The notes beneath the pieces were generated by a model. It saw only the letters and a list, made by a program, of their open reading frames with translations, did no database searches and was not told where the DNA came from. Shown here piece after piece: positions 18,299 through 26,909 of a stretch of 64,000 nt of DNA. The position numbers and the translations under genes were made by a program. Every line of letters starts with the position of its first letter. The stretch's first letter is position 1. This DNA comes from Photobacterium arenosum. GTDB taxonomy: Bacteria > Pseudomonadota > Gammaproteobacteria > Enterobacterales > Vibrionaceae. Location of the stretch: the NCBI RefSeq assembly GCF_014841115.1, contig NZ_JACYTP010000002.1:534392-598391 (forward strand), written 5' to 3'.

Positions 18299-18356
18299 CA
18301 CATTCGAAGAAACCGCTGAACTATCAGCGGTTTTTTTTCGTCTGAACCTTGGCAAC
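18299..18356. repeat. tRNA 3'-flank repeat, copy 2
   Basis: Second copy of the tRNA-Ser terminator region. Its hairpin loop differs (AACTAT rather than CCAGTT). It supplies the last codons and the stop codon of the LysR gene on the minus strand. Confidence 0.9.
18311..18338. terminator. Duplicated terminator
   Basis: AACCGCTGA-AC-TATCAGCGGTT with eight T residues on the plus strand; a copy of the tRNA-Ser terminator. On the minus strand it overlaps the 3' end of the LysR gene. Confidence 0.75.
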
Positions 18357-19271
18357 ACTGGCATTGGATGATGGGGCAAGGCTATGACAACGCTTAATCT
18401 CTTTAATCAGTGCCTTGGCCAGTGGCGACGCTGAGTTGTTTTTTAACGTGATCAGCATGACCGGGATTTGGTAAGTATATTTCTCGGGCAAGATAGGTTT
18501 AATCAGTCCCTTGCTGACCCAGTTGCTGGCGTAGTGCTCGGGCAGGTAGCCGATAAACGCACCGGATAAAATCAAATGCGCAATCCCCTCATCGTGATAG
18601 GCGATGGCCGTATTCTGATAATTCAGTGCGTCGTTGCGGGTTTCCTTATCCCGCATATAGTTACTGGTGATCACTTCTGCTTGTTGTAACAGCGTATCGA
18701 TTTCCGATGGGTGGCAATCGAATAGCGGATGGCCTTTGCCGCAATACAGATAGTTCGTTTCATTATGCAGAGGGTAATAGTCGAGCCCTCTGAGCGGGTG
18801 ACGACTAACGCCGATTCCCACCAGCGAGCGCCCATTCACAACGGATGTTTCAACTTCGCGCGCTTCGCATACATTGATGTCGAACTGTAAGTTATTACTT
18901 CTGCTTTTTAACCCCGAAATAACCTGTGCCACATGGCAGCGCGGATCGTTGACTAAGGTATCGATCATGGCAATCGTGACCCGGCCGGACAGTTCGTTTT
19001 TAGAACTCGCCACTGTGGCGGCAAAGGCTTCGCACTGCTGGAGTAACTCCAGCGAGGCTTGATAGGTCACGCGGCCGGCCTCTGTGACCTCAAAGCCGCT
19101 TCGGCCGCGTTTGCAAAGCGTAATCCCAAGACGCACTTCCAGGTCGGATAAGTGAGAACTGATGGTGGATCGACCAATGTTTAAGCGCGATTCTGCCGCC
19201 GACAGACCGCCACACTCAACGATAGCAACGAATATTCTCAGCATACGTAAATCAACATCTTGAATCTGCAT
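18324..19271 (-). CDS. LysR-family regulator divergent from hutHU
   Basis: A 315-residue LysR-type regulator with an N-terminal helix-turn-helix (about residues 6-65; GGLSAAESRLNIGRSTISSHLSDLEVRLG) and a periplasmic-binding-like effector domain. It is divergent from hutH with 150 bases between starts, so it probably controls histidine degradation, the role usually held by the GntR repressor HutC. The last nine residues (AKVQTKKNR) and the stop are encoded inside the duplicated tRNA terminator. The C-terminus has therefore apparently been replaced by that repeat; the original end is unknown. Confidence 0.88.
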   Translation of the reverse strand: MQIQDVDLRMLRIFVAIVECGGLSAAESRLNIGRSTISSHLSDLEVRLGITLCKRGRSGFEVTEAGRVTYQASLELLQQCEAFAATVASSKNELSGRVTIAMIDTLVNDPRCHVAQVISGLKSRSNNLQFDINVCEAREVETSVVNGRSLVGIGVSRHPLRGLDYYPLHNETNYLYCGKGHPLFDCHPSEIDTLLQQAEVITSNYMRDKETRNDALNYQNTAIAYHDEGIAHLILSGAFIGYLPEHYASNWVSKGLIKPILPEKYTYQIPVMLITLKNNSASPLAKALIKEIKRCHSLAPSSNASVAKVQTKKNR

Positions 19272-19421
19272 AGGGGCTCTCTGTCAGCTTGTGTTTTTTG
19301 TTCGATAAAACCGGAATGAACTACGAACATTATGCTTTTATAAAACATACAGGGCAAGCTAACATCATTTTATAGAAGAAATCTGATACAGAGATATCAG
19401 TCAGTCAGGAGAACAAACAAG

Positions 19422-20912
19422 ATGTTTAGATATGGTGTTGATCAACTCAATCTGGATATTGTCAACGGCATAGCGGATGGCAGTATCAAAGCGGAACTCT
19501 GTGAAGAAGCGCTCGATAAAATCAATGCAAGCCGTCGTAATGTGGACATCATTGCCGCCTCAGACAAGGCGGTGTACGGCATCAATACCGGATTCGGCCC
19601 GCTGTGTGATACCCAAATTTCACCGGAAGAAACGCATCTTTTACAAAAAAACCTCCTGATCACCCATGCGGTCGGTGTGGGTGAGCCAATTGCTAAACCC
19701 ATCTCAAAACTGATGCTGATCACCAAGATACATGCCTTAAGTCAGGGTTACTCAGGTATTCGTTTGGAAGTTGTTCAGCGTATGCTGGCGTTTCTCGAAC
19801 ACGATCTGATCCCTGTTGTGCCGGAGCAAGGCTCTGTTGGCGCGTCGGGTGACCTGGCACCGCTTTCTCACCTGTTTTTACCCCTCATTGGCGAAGGTGA
19901 ATTCTGGCAAGGCGACAACACAGTGCCAGCCGCGCAAGCGCTGCGTGAATACGGCTTAGCGCCGCTTGAGCTGCATGCAAAAGAAGGTCTGGCGCTGATC
20001 AACGGCACACAGTTTATTCTGTCTCATGCTATTACCGCACTCACGAAAATGCGTTATCTGCTTGATTTAGCAGATCTTTCCGGTGCGATGAGTATTGAAG
20101 GGATGCAGGGCAGTGGTTCGCCATTCAGAGAAGAGCTGCACCTGACGCGTGCCTTTGCCGGCAATATTGAAGTCGCCGCCCGGATGAGACGTTTCTTCAA
20201 AGGCTCGCAAAACATGGCCTCGCATGCTGATTGTGTTCGCGTGCAAGACCCTTATTCCCTGCGCTGTATTCCGCAGGTGCATGGTGCTTCGCGCAATGCC
20301 TACAATCACTTGAAAGAACTGGCTGAAATTGAAATGAACTCAGTGACTGATAACCCGATTGTTATCAGCTCCGAAGAAGCCATTTCCGGCGGTAGTTTCC
20401 ATGGGCAACCGCTGGCCATGGTGCTGGATTATGCCTCTATTGCTGCCGCGGAACTGGGTAATATTGCAGACCGTCGCTGCTACCTGTTGCTTGAAGGCTT
20501 GCACGGTTTGCCGCGTCTTTTGACGGCATCTGGTGGCCTGAACTCGGGCATGATGATCCCGCAATACGTGACAGCGGCTCTGGTCACTGAAAACAAATCA
20601 CTCTGTTTTCCTCCGTCTGCTGACAGCGTGCCGACCTCTATGGGTCAGGAAGATCATGTTTCTATGGGCAGTATCTCGGGCAGAAAGCTGAATCAGATTT
20701 TAGGCAACCTGGAAAAGATCTTAGCTATCGAACTGATGTATGCGGCACAAGCGATTGAATTCAGACGTCCGAACCGCTGTTCAGATGTGATTGAAGAAAA
20801 CTACCGAATTATTCGTGAGAAAGTGGCCAAGCTGGAAGAAGACCGCCTGCTGAAGCCAGACATCGACGCCATGATCGCATTGGTGAAAACACAAGCGTTT
20901 AATGTGAACTGA
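19422..20912 (+). CDS. hutH: Histidine ammonia-lyase
   Basis: Removes ammonia from L-histidine to give urocanate, the first step of histidine degradation. The 496-residue protein has the self-processing Ala-Ser-Gly triad that forms the MIO prosthetic group at residues 141-143 in GSVGASGDLAPLSH. It also has YGINTGFGPL, an NGTQFILSHA segment, and QDPYSLRCIPQVHG. AGGAG lies 12 bases before the ATG. hutU follows after 15 bases, so the two form an operon. A tyrosine lyase shares this fold, but the neighbouring urocanase makes histidine the likely substrate. hutG and hutI are not adjacent. Confidence 0.95.
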   Translation: MFRYGVDQLNLDIVNGIADGSIKAELCEEALDKINASRRNVDIIAASDKAVYGINTGFGPLCDTQISPEETHLLQKNLLITHAVGVGEPIAKPISKLMLITKIHALSQGYSGIRLEVVQRMLAFLEHDLIPVVPEQGSVGASGDLAPLSHLFLPLIGEGEFWQGDNTVPAAQALREYGLAPLELHAKEGLALINGTQFILSHAITALTKMRYLLDLADLSGAMSIEGMQGSGSPFREELHLTRAFAGNIEVAARMRRFFKGSQNMASHADCVRVQDPYSLRCIPQVHGASRNAYNHLKELAEIEMNSVTDNPIVISSEEAISGGSFHGQPLAMVLDYASIAAAELGNIADRRCYLLLEGLHGLPRLLTASGGLNSGMMIPQYVTAALVTENKSLCFPPSADSVPTSMGQEDHVSMGSISGRKLNQILGNLEKILAIELMYAAQAIEFRRPNRCSDVIEENYRIIREKVAKLEEDRLLKPDIDAMIALVKTQAFNVN

Positions 20913-20927
20913 AGGGAGCCTGTAAGG

Positions 20928-22940
20928 ATGGACACTGTATTCAATTTTCAAGAACAAATTCGACAAGGGATCCCTAGCGTACTGCCGGAGGCTAAACCGT
21001 ATCCGGCCGGTGTTAACCGTGCGCCTAAACGCAAAGACATCCTGACGCCGGAAGAAAAGCAATTGGCCATTCGCAATGCCTTGCGTTACTTCCCGAATGA
21101 ATGGCATCAGGAACTGGCTGCTGAGTTTGCTCAGGAACTGAAAGATTTTGGCCGCATTTACATGTACCGCTTCAAGCCTAACTATGATCTGAAAGCGCGC
21201 TCTATTTCAGACTATCCGGCGAAATGCGAGCAGGCAGCCGCCATCATGCTGATGATCGACAACAACCTGGATCCGGCTGTAGCGCAGCACCCTGAAGAGC
21301 TCATCACTTACGGTGGTAACGGTGCGGTATTCCAGAACTGGGCCCAATACCTGCTGACCATGAAATACCTAAGTGAGATGGAAAGCGATCAGACGCTCCA
21401 TTTGTACTCGGGGCATCCGATGGGTCTGTTCCCGTCGTCGGAAGAGGCACCGCGCGTTGTGGTGACCAACGGTATGATGATCCCGAACTACTCAAAGCCA
21501 GATGACTGGGAAAAGTTCAACGCATTAGGCGTGACGCAATACGGCCAGATGACAGCGGGTTCGTTTATGTATATCGGCCCGCAGGGCATAGTACACGGCA
21601 CCACCATTACTGTCATGAACGCCTTCCGCAAAGTGCTTGAAAAAGGTCAAAGCCCGAAAGGGAAGATTTTCCTGACAGCGGGTCTTGGCGGCATGAGCGG
21701 TGCACAACCAAAAGCCGGTAATATCGCTGACTGTATTACGGTATGTGCCGAAGTGAACCCGAAAGCGGCGATTAAACGTCACGAACAAGGCTGGGTGGAT
21801 GAGCTGATCGACAATATGGATGCGTTAGTCGAACGTGTTCGTGAAGCACAAGCCAACGACGAAGTCGTCTCGATTGCCTTTATCGGCAACGTGGTGGATG
21901 TGTGGGAAACCTTCTACGAGAAGGACATTTTTATCCACCTGGGTTCGGATCAAACCTCGCTGCACAACCCTTGGTCAGGCGGTTACTACCCGGTTGACAT
22001 CAGCTATGACGAATCGAACCGTCTTATCCGTGAAGAGCCAGAGCTGTTCAAGGTAAAAGTACAAGACACACTGAAGCGTCATGCGGATGCGGTAAACAAA
22101 CACACAGCCCGCGGCACTTACTTCTTTGACTACGGTAATGCTTTCCTGCTTGAAGCGTCGCGTGCGGGTGGCGATGTGATGGCTGAAAACGGCATCGACT
22201 TTAAATACCCGTCATACGTACAGGACATTCTGGGTCCTATGTGTTTTGACTACGGTTTTGGCCCGTTCCGTTGGGTCTGTACTTCAGGCAAGCCGGAAGA
22301 TCTGGACAGAACCGATGCGATTGCCGCTGAGGTGCTGAGCAAGATTATGGCCGAGTCGCCAGAAGAAATTCAGCAGCAGATGCAAGACAACATCACTTGG
22401 ATCAAAGATGCGAAGCAAAACAAGCTGGTCGTCGGTTCACAAGCGCGTATTCTGTACGCTGATTCACAAGGTCGTATGGAAATTGCCAAAGCGTTTAACG
22501 ATGCGATCCATCGCGGTGAAATCGGTCCTGTCGTACTGGGCCGCGACCACCACGACGTCAGTGGTACGGATTCACCATTCCGTGAAACGTCGAACATCTA
22601 TGATGGCAGCCGCTTTACAGCTGATATGGCCATTCACAACGTGATCGGCGATGGCTTCCGCGGCGCGACTTGGGTCTCTATCCATAACGGTGGCGGTGTA
22701 GGCTGGGGTGAAGTGATCAACGGCGGTTTCGGCATGTTGCTTGATGGCAGTGAAAGTGCCGAGCGCAGGCTGAAGTCTATGTTGCTGTTCGATGTTAATA
22801 ACGGTATTGCACGTCGCAGCTGGGCACGTAATAAAGAAGCGAACTTTGCCATTCAGCGTGAAATGGCAAGAACGCCTAAGCTAAAAGTGACGTTAGCGAA
22901 TCAGGTTGACGATGACATTATCAATAATCTGACATTCTGA
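20928..22940 (+). CDS. hutU: Urocanate hydratase, long (eukaryote-like) form
   Basis: NAD-dependent enzyme that converts urocanate to imidazolone propionate. The protein is 670 residues, whereas the usual bacterial HutU is about 555-565. It aligns end to end in my reading with animal urocanase (about 676 aa): EKQLAIRNALRYFP, NNLDPAVAQHPEELITYGGN, QTLHLYSGHPMGLFPSS, GVTQYGQMTAGSFMYIGPQG, FRWVCTSGKPEDL, RDHHDVSGTDSPFRETSN and HNGGGVGWGEVINGG. The signature glycine-rich and catalytic regions are intact. It is translated with hutH and followed by a strong terminator. It belongs to a different urocanase branch from the common Pseudomonas and Bacillus enzymes. Confidence 0.95.
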   Translation: MDTVFNFQEQIRQGIPSVLPEAKPYPAGVNRAPKRKDILTPEEKQLAIRNALRYFPNEWHQELAAEFAQELKDFGRIYMYRFKPNYDLKARSISDYPAKCEQAAAIMLMIDNNLDPAVAQHPEELITYGGNGAVFQNWAQYLLTMKYLSEMESDQTLHLYSGHPMGLFPSSEEAPRVVVTNGMMIPNYSKPDDWEKFNALGVTQYGQMTAGSFMYIGPQGIVHGTTITVMNAFRKVLEKGQSPKGKIFLTAGLGGMSGAQPKAGNIADCITVCAEVNPKAAIKRHEQGWVDELIDNMDALVERVREAQANDEVVSIAFIGNVVDVWETFYEKDIFIHLGSDQTSLHNPWSGGYYPVDISYDESNRLIREEPELFKVKVQDTLKRHADAVNKHTARGTYFFDYGNAFLLEASRAGGDVMAENGIDFKYPSYVQDILGPMCFDYGFGPFRWVCTSGKPEDLDRTDAIAAEVLSKIMAESPEEIQQQMQDNITWIKDAKQNKLVVGSQARILYADSQGRMEIAKAFNDAIHRGEIGPVVLGRDHHDVSGTDSPFRETSNIYDGSRFTADMAIHNVIGDGFRGATWVSIHNGGGVGWGEVINGGFGMLLDGSESAERRLKSMLLFDVNNGIARRSWARNKEANFAIQREMARTPKLKVTLANQVDDDIINNLTF

Positions 22941-22965
22941 GTAACCTGCCAATCATTGTTTTCTG

Positions 22966-22996
22966 AAAGCCTCGTTATGACGAGGCTTTTTCTTTT
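22966..22996 (+). terminator. Terminator of the hutHU operon
   Basis: AAAGCCTCG-TTATGA-CGAGGCTTT followed by TTCTTTT, 25 bases after the hutU stop. Confidence 0.9.
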
Positions 22997-23363
22997 GGGT
23001 TCAGAGTTGTGTTACGAGATTTAAACCTCCCTCCCTCCCTCCCTTGTTATGGCTCTCTCGCCCGACATATATCAGGCCTTAAATCTTAACTATTCATTCG
23101 AAGCTGTGTTTCAACGCTGGTAATTCTTCCCGGTTATTTTAACCGAAGCCACCTTTCAGTTAACGGTTAACCAGACTACGAACATGATTACGCTGGATGA
23201 AATATTTATTCATGAATGGGTTTAACTACCAGATAACTCAGTTTCTTATTATTTATTCATGTAAAAGCATCAATGTATTCCTTTTGTGAATAATTGTGGC
23301 TTGTTGTTTTTATTTTGGTATTCATGAGGTTCTTGTTTATCTCAAATTGGCATCATTAATTTG

Positions 23364-23379
23364 TGTGATAATAATCACA
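23364..23379. promoter_or_regulatory. CRP-type binding site
   Basis: TGTGA-TAATAA-TCACA is an exact match to the CRP core TGTGA-N6-TCACA. It lies about 390 bases before the lipoprotein ATG, so it would act only on a distal promoter. Confidence 0.5.
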
Positions 23380-23525
23380 ATAATATAAATTAACAGGCGC
23401 TATTAGTGAGTAGCTCGATTTTTTTGTTTTATGTCATGGGGTTGTCAATTTAATTGTGTTGATAACAATCCCTAATTAGCGCTCTTTTACATTTTTCGTC
23501 ATCAGAATTGCCAGATTTATTTTTA

Positions 23526-23566
23526 ACATATCAATAGTGAAATATTTCGTTTCACTATTGATATGT
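23526..23566. repeat. Perfect 17-bp inverted repeat in the lipoprotein leader
   Basis: The 17 bases 23526-23542 (ACATATCAATAGTGAAA) pair perfectly with 23550-23566 around a 7-base loop, TATTTCG. It is too AT-rich and lacks the T-tract of a normal terminator. It may be an operator or an RNA stem in a long 5' leader. Confidence 0.85.
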
Positions 23567-23770
23567 ATATTAATTTTCTTTGTTGAAGCTCTTGATGGTC
23601 GAATACTTCATTTAAGTTTACGTTTGTGGGGATTAATGCTTTTGAAATGAATGTTTAATATATTAATTAGAGCGAATCGTTGAGTGTCTCAGTTTTCCTG
23701 CCTGTATTTGGATCCGCGAAAACAAAATACTATAAAAGCAAAAAAACACATATGCAGAGGGACAACAACA

Positions 23771-25126
23771 ATGAAAAGAAAACTATTAAACTTGTCGATT
23801 GTGGCAGCACTGGGTTTTGCGATCAGTGCTTGTGGCGGTGGCAGTAGTTCTAGTAACGATACAGCCAACAACAATTCATCCGGTGGTGATCAAAATCAAT
23901 CCGGTGATGTATCAACCGGTCGTTTGATTGACGCTGCGGTCCAAGGCATGGACTATGTTACCGCCACCCAGAGCGGAACCACCAATGCCAATGGCGAATT
24001 CAGCTATAAGCCGGGTGAAAAAGTCACCTTCAAAATGGGGGGCCACAGTTTTACCTCTGTTGATGCCGGGAATGTGATTACCCCATTGGACTTAGCTGGC
24101 ACTGATGATATCAACAATAACGCTGTGGTGAACATTGTCCGCCTGCTGATGACTCTGGATACTGACGGCGATCCTTCAAATGGCATTGCTATTAACGAAA
24201 CAGTGAAAAACACCGCGTCTCAAATTAACTTCAATGTTGCGCCCGCTGATTTTGGTAATGAATCCAATGTCACAGCGCTTCTGTCTCAGGCAGGTAAATC
24301 TGCCAGCGACCTGCCAGATGAGGCTGAAGCAAAAGCCCACTTTGAAGAAAGCCTGAGTACAACAACGGCTGATTTAAAAGGTATGTTTAGCTTAGGTTGG
24401 GAAGTGGGTGAGGATTCTGAATATGCAGGTATTGTGAACATTTTCCCTAATGGCCATTTTCTGGTTGTGGAATATGAATATGAAGTTGAAGACCAAGATG
24501 AAGATTTGTGGCAAGGTTTTCAGTATGGGAGCTTTAAGCTGAAAGGTACGGATTTAGTAGGGAAAAAGATCAGCTGGTCTAAAGATAACGACAACAACGG
24601 TATTGCAGATGACCATTTTGATGGCGGCCTGGCCAGTGATGACATCATCACCAATTTTGTCGTCAGCGATGCTTCACTTTCTCTGACCTGGACTGATCCA
24701 ACACCGTCTGATGATGAAGACGCTTCCGGTGACGAAGTTTTCCCTCGAGTGGCAACCTCCAATACTATTGTGGGAAGCTGGGAACTTAAAGAAGAGCCAG
24801 CCGAAGAAGGTAATAATTCAGGACATGTCATTTTCAATTTCCGTGATGACGGTAAGTTTTTCTTGGTTCAACTGGCCGATAGCGAAGTGCCAGAAGGTGA
24901 GGACGGTGATATTGGGATTGAGTACGGTACTTATTCACATATGAATAACGTTGATCTGACTCTAGACCTGATTTTTGACGGTTCAGGGCCATCTCTCCTG
25001 CATGACAATGGAGTTCAATCCATGATTCATTCTGTGACCGTATCAGAAGATGGGAAGACGTTGACGCTGGATATAACCGATAGTCTCAATGAAAGATATG
25101 ATGTCGAATTTAACCGCCTGCTGTAA
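23771..25126 (+). CDS. Acidic lipoprotein of unknown function (451 aa)
   Basis: Lipoprotein with signal MKRKLLNLSIVAALGFAISAC; the lipidated Cys is residue 21, followed by a Gly/Ser/Asn-rich linker. The mature part is very acidic and contains aspartate-rich stretches such as DTDGDPSNG and DNDNNGIADD that resemble calcium-binding loops. The opening GRLIDAAVQGMDYVTATQSG with NANGEFSYKPGEKVTF resembles carboxypeptidase-like or adhesin-type repeats in other Vibrionaceae lipoproteins. I chose ATG 23771 over 23684 because the signal peptide begins there and AGAGGGA lies upstream. The function is unknown. Confidence 0.82.
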   Translation: MKRKLLNLSIVAALGFAISACGGGSSSSNDTANNNSSGGDQNQSGDVSTGRLIDAAVQGMDYVTATQSGTTNANGEFSYKPGEKVTFKMGGHSFTSVDAGNVITPLDLAGTDDINNNAVVNIVRLLMTLDTDGDPSNGIAINETVKNTASQINFNVAPADFGNESNVTALLSQAGKSASDLPDEAEAKAHFEESLSTTTADLKGMFSLGWEVGEDSEYAGIVNIFPNGHFLVVEYEYEVEDQDEDLWQGFQYGSFKLKGTDLVGKKISWSKDNDNNGIADDHFDGGLASDDIITNFVVSDASLSLTWTDPTPSDDEDASGDEVFPRVATSNTIVGSWELKEEPAEEGNNSGHVIFNFRDDGKFFLVQLADSEVPEGEDGDIGIEYGTYSHMNNVDLTLDLIFDGSGPSLLHDNGVQSMIHSVTVSEDGKTLTLDITDSLNERYDVEFNRLL

Positions 25127-25141
25127 GTATCATTGATCCAC

Positions 25142-25184
25142 AACGCCAGAATATGAGCTCTCTCATTCTGGCGTTATTGTTTTC
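25142..25184 (+). terminator. Terminator after the acidic lipoprotein gene
   Basis: AACGCCAGAA-TATGAG-CTCT-CTCA-TTCTGGCGTT forms a long stem and is followed by ATTGTTTTC. Confidence 0.75.
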
Positions 25185-25290
25185 AGAACCCCCCGACCTT
25201 GTCTGATTTCGCTCCAGTTTCCCCTCGAACAGCGCATGCTGCGTCAAAATGCTTGTACAGGCATGGTGTGAGATAAATCACGAAACATTT

Positions 25291-25332
25291 ACTTAGCCTG
25301 CTAACTATATTATATTGCTTAGCAGGCTAAGT
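25291..25332. promoter_or_regulatory. Two SlyA-like boxes flanking the slyA promoter
   Basis: ACTTAGCCTGCTAA (25291-25304) and TTAGCAGGCTAAGT (25319-25332) are perfect inverted copies with 14 bases between them. Each core (TTAGCCTGCTAA, TTAGCAGGCTAA) is itself close to the SlyA consensus TTAGCAAGCTAA. A -10-like TATATT (25311-25316) lies between them, with TTTACT 17 bases upstream. Binding would block the promoter, which fits autorepression. Confidence 0.75.
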
Positions 25333-25349
25333 ATTTTTGGTGAAGCACC

Positions 25350-25832
25350 ATGATTCAAGATATCAATATACTGCGTGATCTGCCGTTAGCTGAGCAGCTC
25401 AGCCGTGTTTCGCGTTTGTGGAAGATGGTGGCAGACCGCGAACTGGCCCCTTTGGGCCTCACTCATCCGCGCTGGACGGCTTTGTGGAAACTGCAGCGGT
25501 TGGGCGATCACGTCAGTCAGAAAACATTGGCAGAAGCGCTGGAGATCGAACTGGCCTCGCTGATGCGCACCCTGAAACAGCTTGAAGAACAGTCGCTGAT
25601 TACACGCCGTTGCTGCGACAGTGATAAGCGCGCCCGAATTGTCAGCCTGACGGATGAAGGACGACAACTGCTCACCCACATGGAAGCACGCATCATGCAG
25701 GTGCGCAAACAGCTGCTATCGCATATTAACGATCAGGAATTACAGAAGCTGGGCTTAATTCTGGAGCAGATTGCCCACAATGCGCTGGATTCTCTGAATA
25801 AAGAACACAATAACGATTCTAAGGAGACATAA
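25350..25832 (+). CDS. slyA: SlyA-like MarR-family regulator
   Basis: A 160-residue winged-helix regulator of the MarR family. It has the SlyA pattern LSRVSRLWKMVADRELAPLGLTHPRW, then TLAEALEIELASLMRTLKQLEE and the wing CCDSDKRARIVSLTDEG. Regulators of this type release DNA on binding aromatic or lipophilic acids. It is the first gene of a three-gene unit with an HlyD-family adaptor and a DUF2955 membrane protein, and its promoter holds two SlyA-like boxes. This suggests self-regulation of an efflux pair. The family assignment is firm; orthology to E. coli SlyA is less so. Confidence 0.85.
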   Translation: MIQDINILRDLPLAEQLSRVSRLWKMVADRELAPLGLTHPRWTALWKLQRLGDHVSQKTLAEALEIELASLMRTLKQLEEQSLITRRCCDSDKRARIVSLTDEGRQLLTHMEARIMQVRKQLLSHINDQELQKLGLILEQIAHNALDSLNKEHNNDSKET

Positions 25833-25838
25833 ACCTCT

Positions 25839-26897
25839 ATGACACCTGATCAAAAGTTTGCCCGCTGGATTAAATACGCCTGTTTCGCATTTGTGTTGGT
25901 CTTTGCCTATTTTTTGATGGCCGACTTGGCTATGCCTTTGACCCCACAAGCGATGGCGACACGGGTTGTTACCAAAGTCGCTCCCAGAGTGAATGGCCCG
26001 ATCACCGAAATACATGTGCATAATAATCAGGCCGTCCATCAGGGCGACGTGTTGTTTGTTATCGATCCGGCCCCGTATAAGCTGGCCGTCGAACAAGCGC
26101 GTCTGAATCTGGAAAAAGTGATCCAGAATAACAGCCAGCTGGATGCCTCTATCCTGGCCGCAAAGGCAGAAGTCGCGGCGAATGAAGCCATTTTGCAACA
26201 AAAAACACGCGAAGCGCAGCGACTGAGCACACTGTTTCATCGCAACGGGACATCACAACAACTGCGTGATGATGCTCAGAGTGCTGCCATCGCAGCCAAA
26301 GCGAATTTGTCTGCCTCGAAAGCGCGCTTAAAAGAGCTGGAAGTCAGCCGGGGCGAAATCAGCGATAAAAACCTGAGCATTCGTGTGGCGAAAAATCAGC
26401 TACAACAGGCAGAACTGAATCTGTCTTATACCCGTGTAGAAGCCAAACGTGACGGCGTAATTACCAATCTCCAGCTGGAGCAAGGCGCATACGCGGCAGC
26501 CGGTAATCCGCTGGTGGCACTGGTATCAACGGATGTCGATATCATTGCCGATTTCCGGGAAAAGAGCCTGCGACATTTCAGTAACGACAGTCAGGCGCTG
26601 GTTGCTTTCGACAGTCAGCCAGGGCAGGTCTTTAGTGCACATATCAGCAGTTTGGATGCGGGTGTCAGTGCCGGACAGTTTGATGCGAATGGCCGTCTTG
26701 CCACGCCTACAGAGTCTAACCGATGGGTGCGGGATGCCCAGCGAATGCGTCTTCATCTGAACATTGATGGGGAATCGCCGCAACAGTTACCCGCAGGTGC
26801 GCGTGCCACGGTACAGCTGGTTCCGGACAGTGGCCTGTTCGCCTGGATGGCTCATGCTCAGATTAAGTTCCTTAGTGCGCTGCACTACATCTACTAA
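25839..26897 (+). CDS. HlyD-family membrane-fusion protein
   Basis: Periplasmic adaptor subunit of an efflux system. A single N-terminal membrane anchor (about residues 12-32; YACFAFVLVFAYFLM) is followed by a biotinyl-lipoyl-like segment (VAPRVNGPITEIHVHNNQAVHQGDVLFVIDP), a long helical hairpin (about 80-200), and the second lipoyl half with YTRVEAKRDGVITNLQLEQG. This matches the EmrA/AaeA group. AAGGAG lies upstream and only six bases separate it from slyA. It is followed after 12 bases by the DUF2955 gene, its likely partner. Confidence 0.88.
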   Translation: MTPDQKFARWIKYACFAFVLVFAYFLMADLAMPLTPQAMATRVVTKVAPRVNGPITEIHVHNNQAVHQGDVLFVIDPAPYKLAVEQARLNLEKVIQNNSQLDASILAAKAEVAANEAILQQKTREAQRLSTLFHRNGTSQQLRDDAQSAAIAAKANLSASKARLKELEVSRGEISDKNLSIRVAKNQLQQAELNLSYTRVEAKRDGVITNLQLEQGAYAAAGNPLVALVSTDVDIIADFREKSLRHFSNDSQALVAFDSQPGQVFSAHISSLDAGVSAGQFDANGRLATPTESNRWVRDAQRMRLHLNIDGESPQQLPAGARATVQLVPDSGLFAWMAHAQIKFLSALHYIY

Positions 26898-26909
26898 GCC
26901 GGAGGTGCC

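Larger units (their letters stand above)
22997..23770. other. Long AT-rich intergenic region
   Basis: No gene is supported in about 770 bases. It contains a CCT(CCCT)4 microsatellite (23026-23044), a CGGTTA/TAACCG hairpin near 23130, a consensus CRP site (23364-23379) and a 17-bp perfect inverted repeat (23526-23566). The composition is clearly more AT-rich than the flanking operons. It probably holds the promoter and a long leader for the lipoprotein gene that follows. Confidence 0.6.

Noticed and set aside
17993..18379. Minus-strand open frame across tRNA-Ser and its flank repeats
   Set aside because: Its sequence is the complement of a tRNA and two terminators; this is a common false gene.
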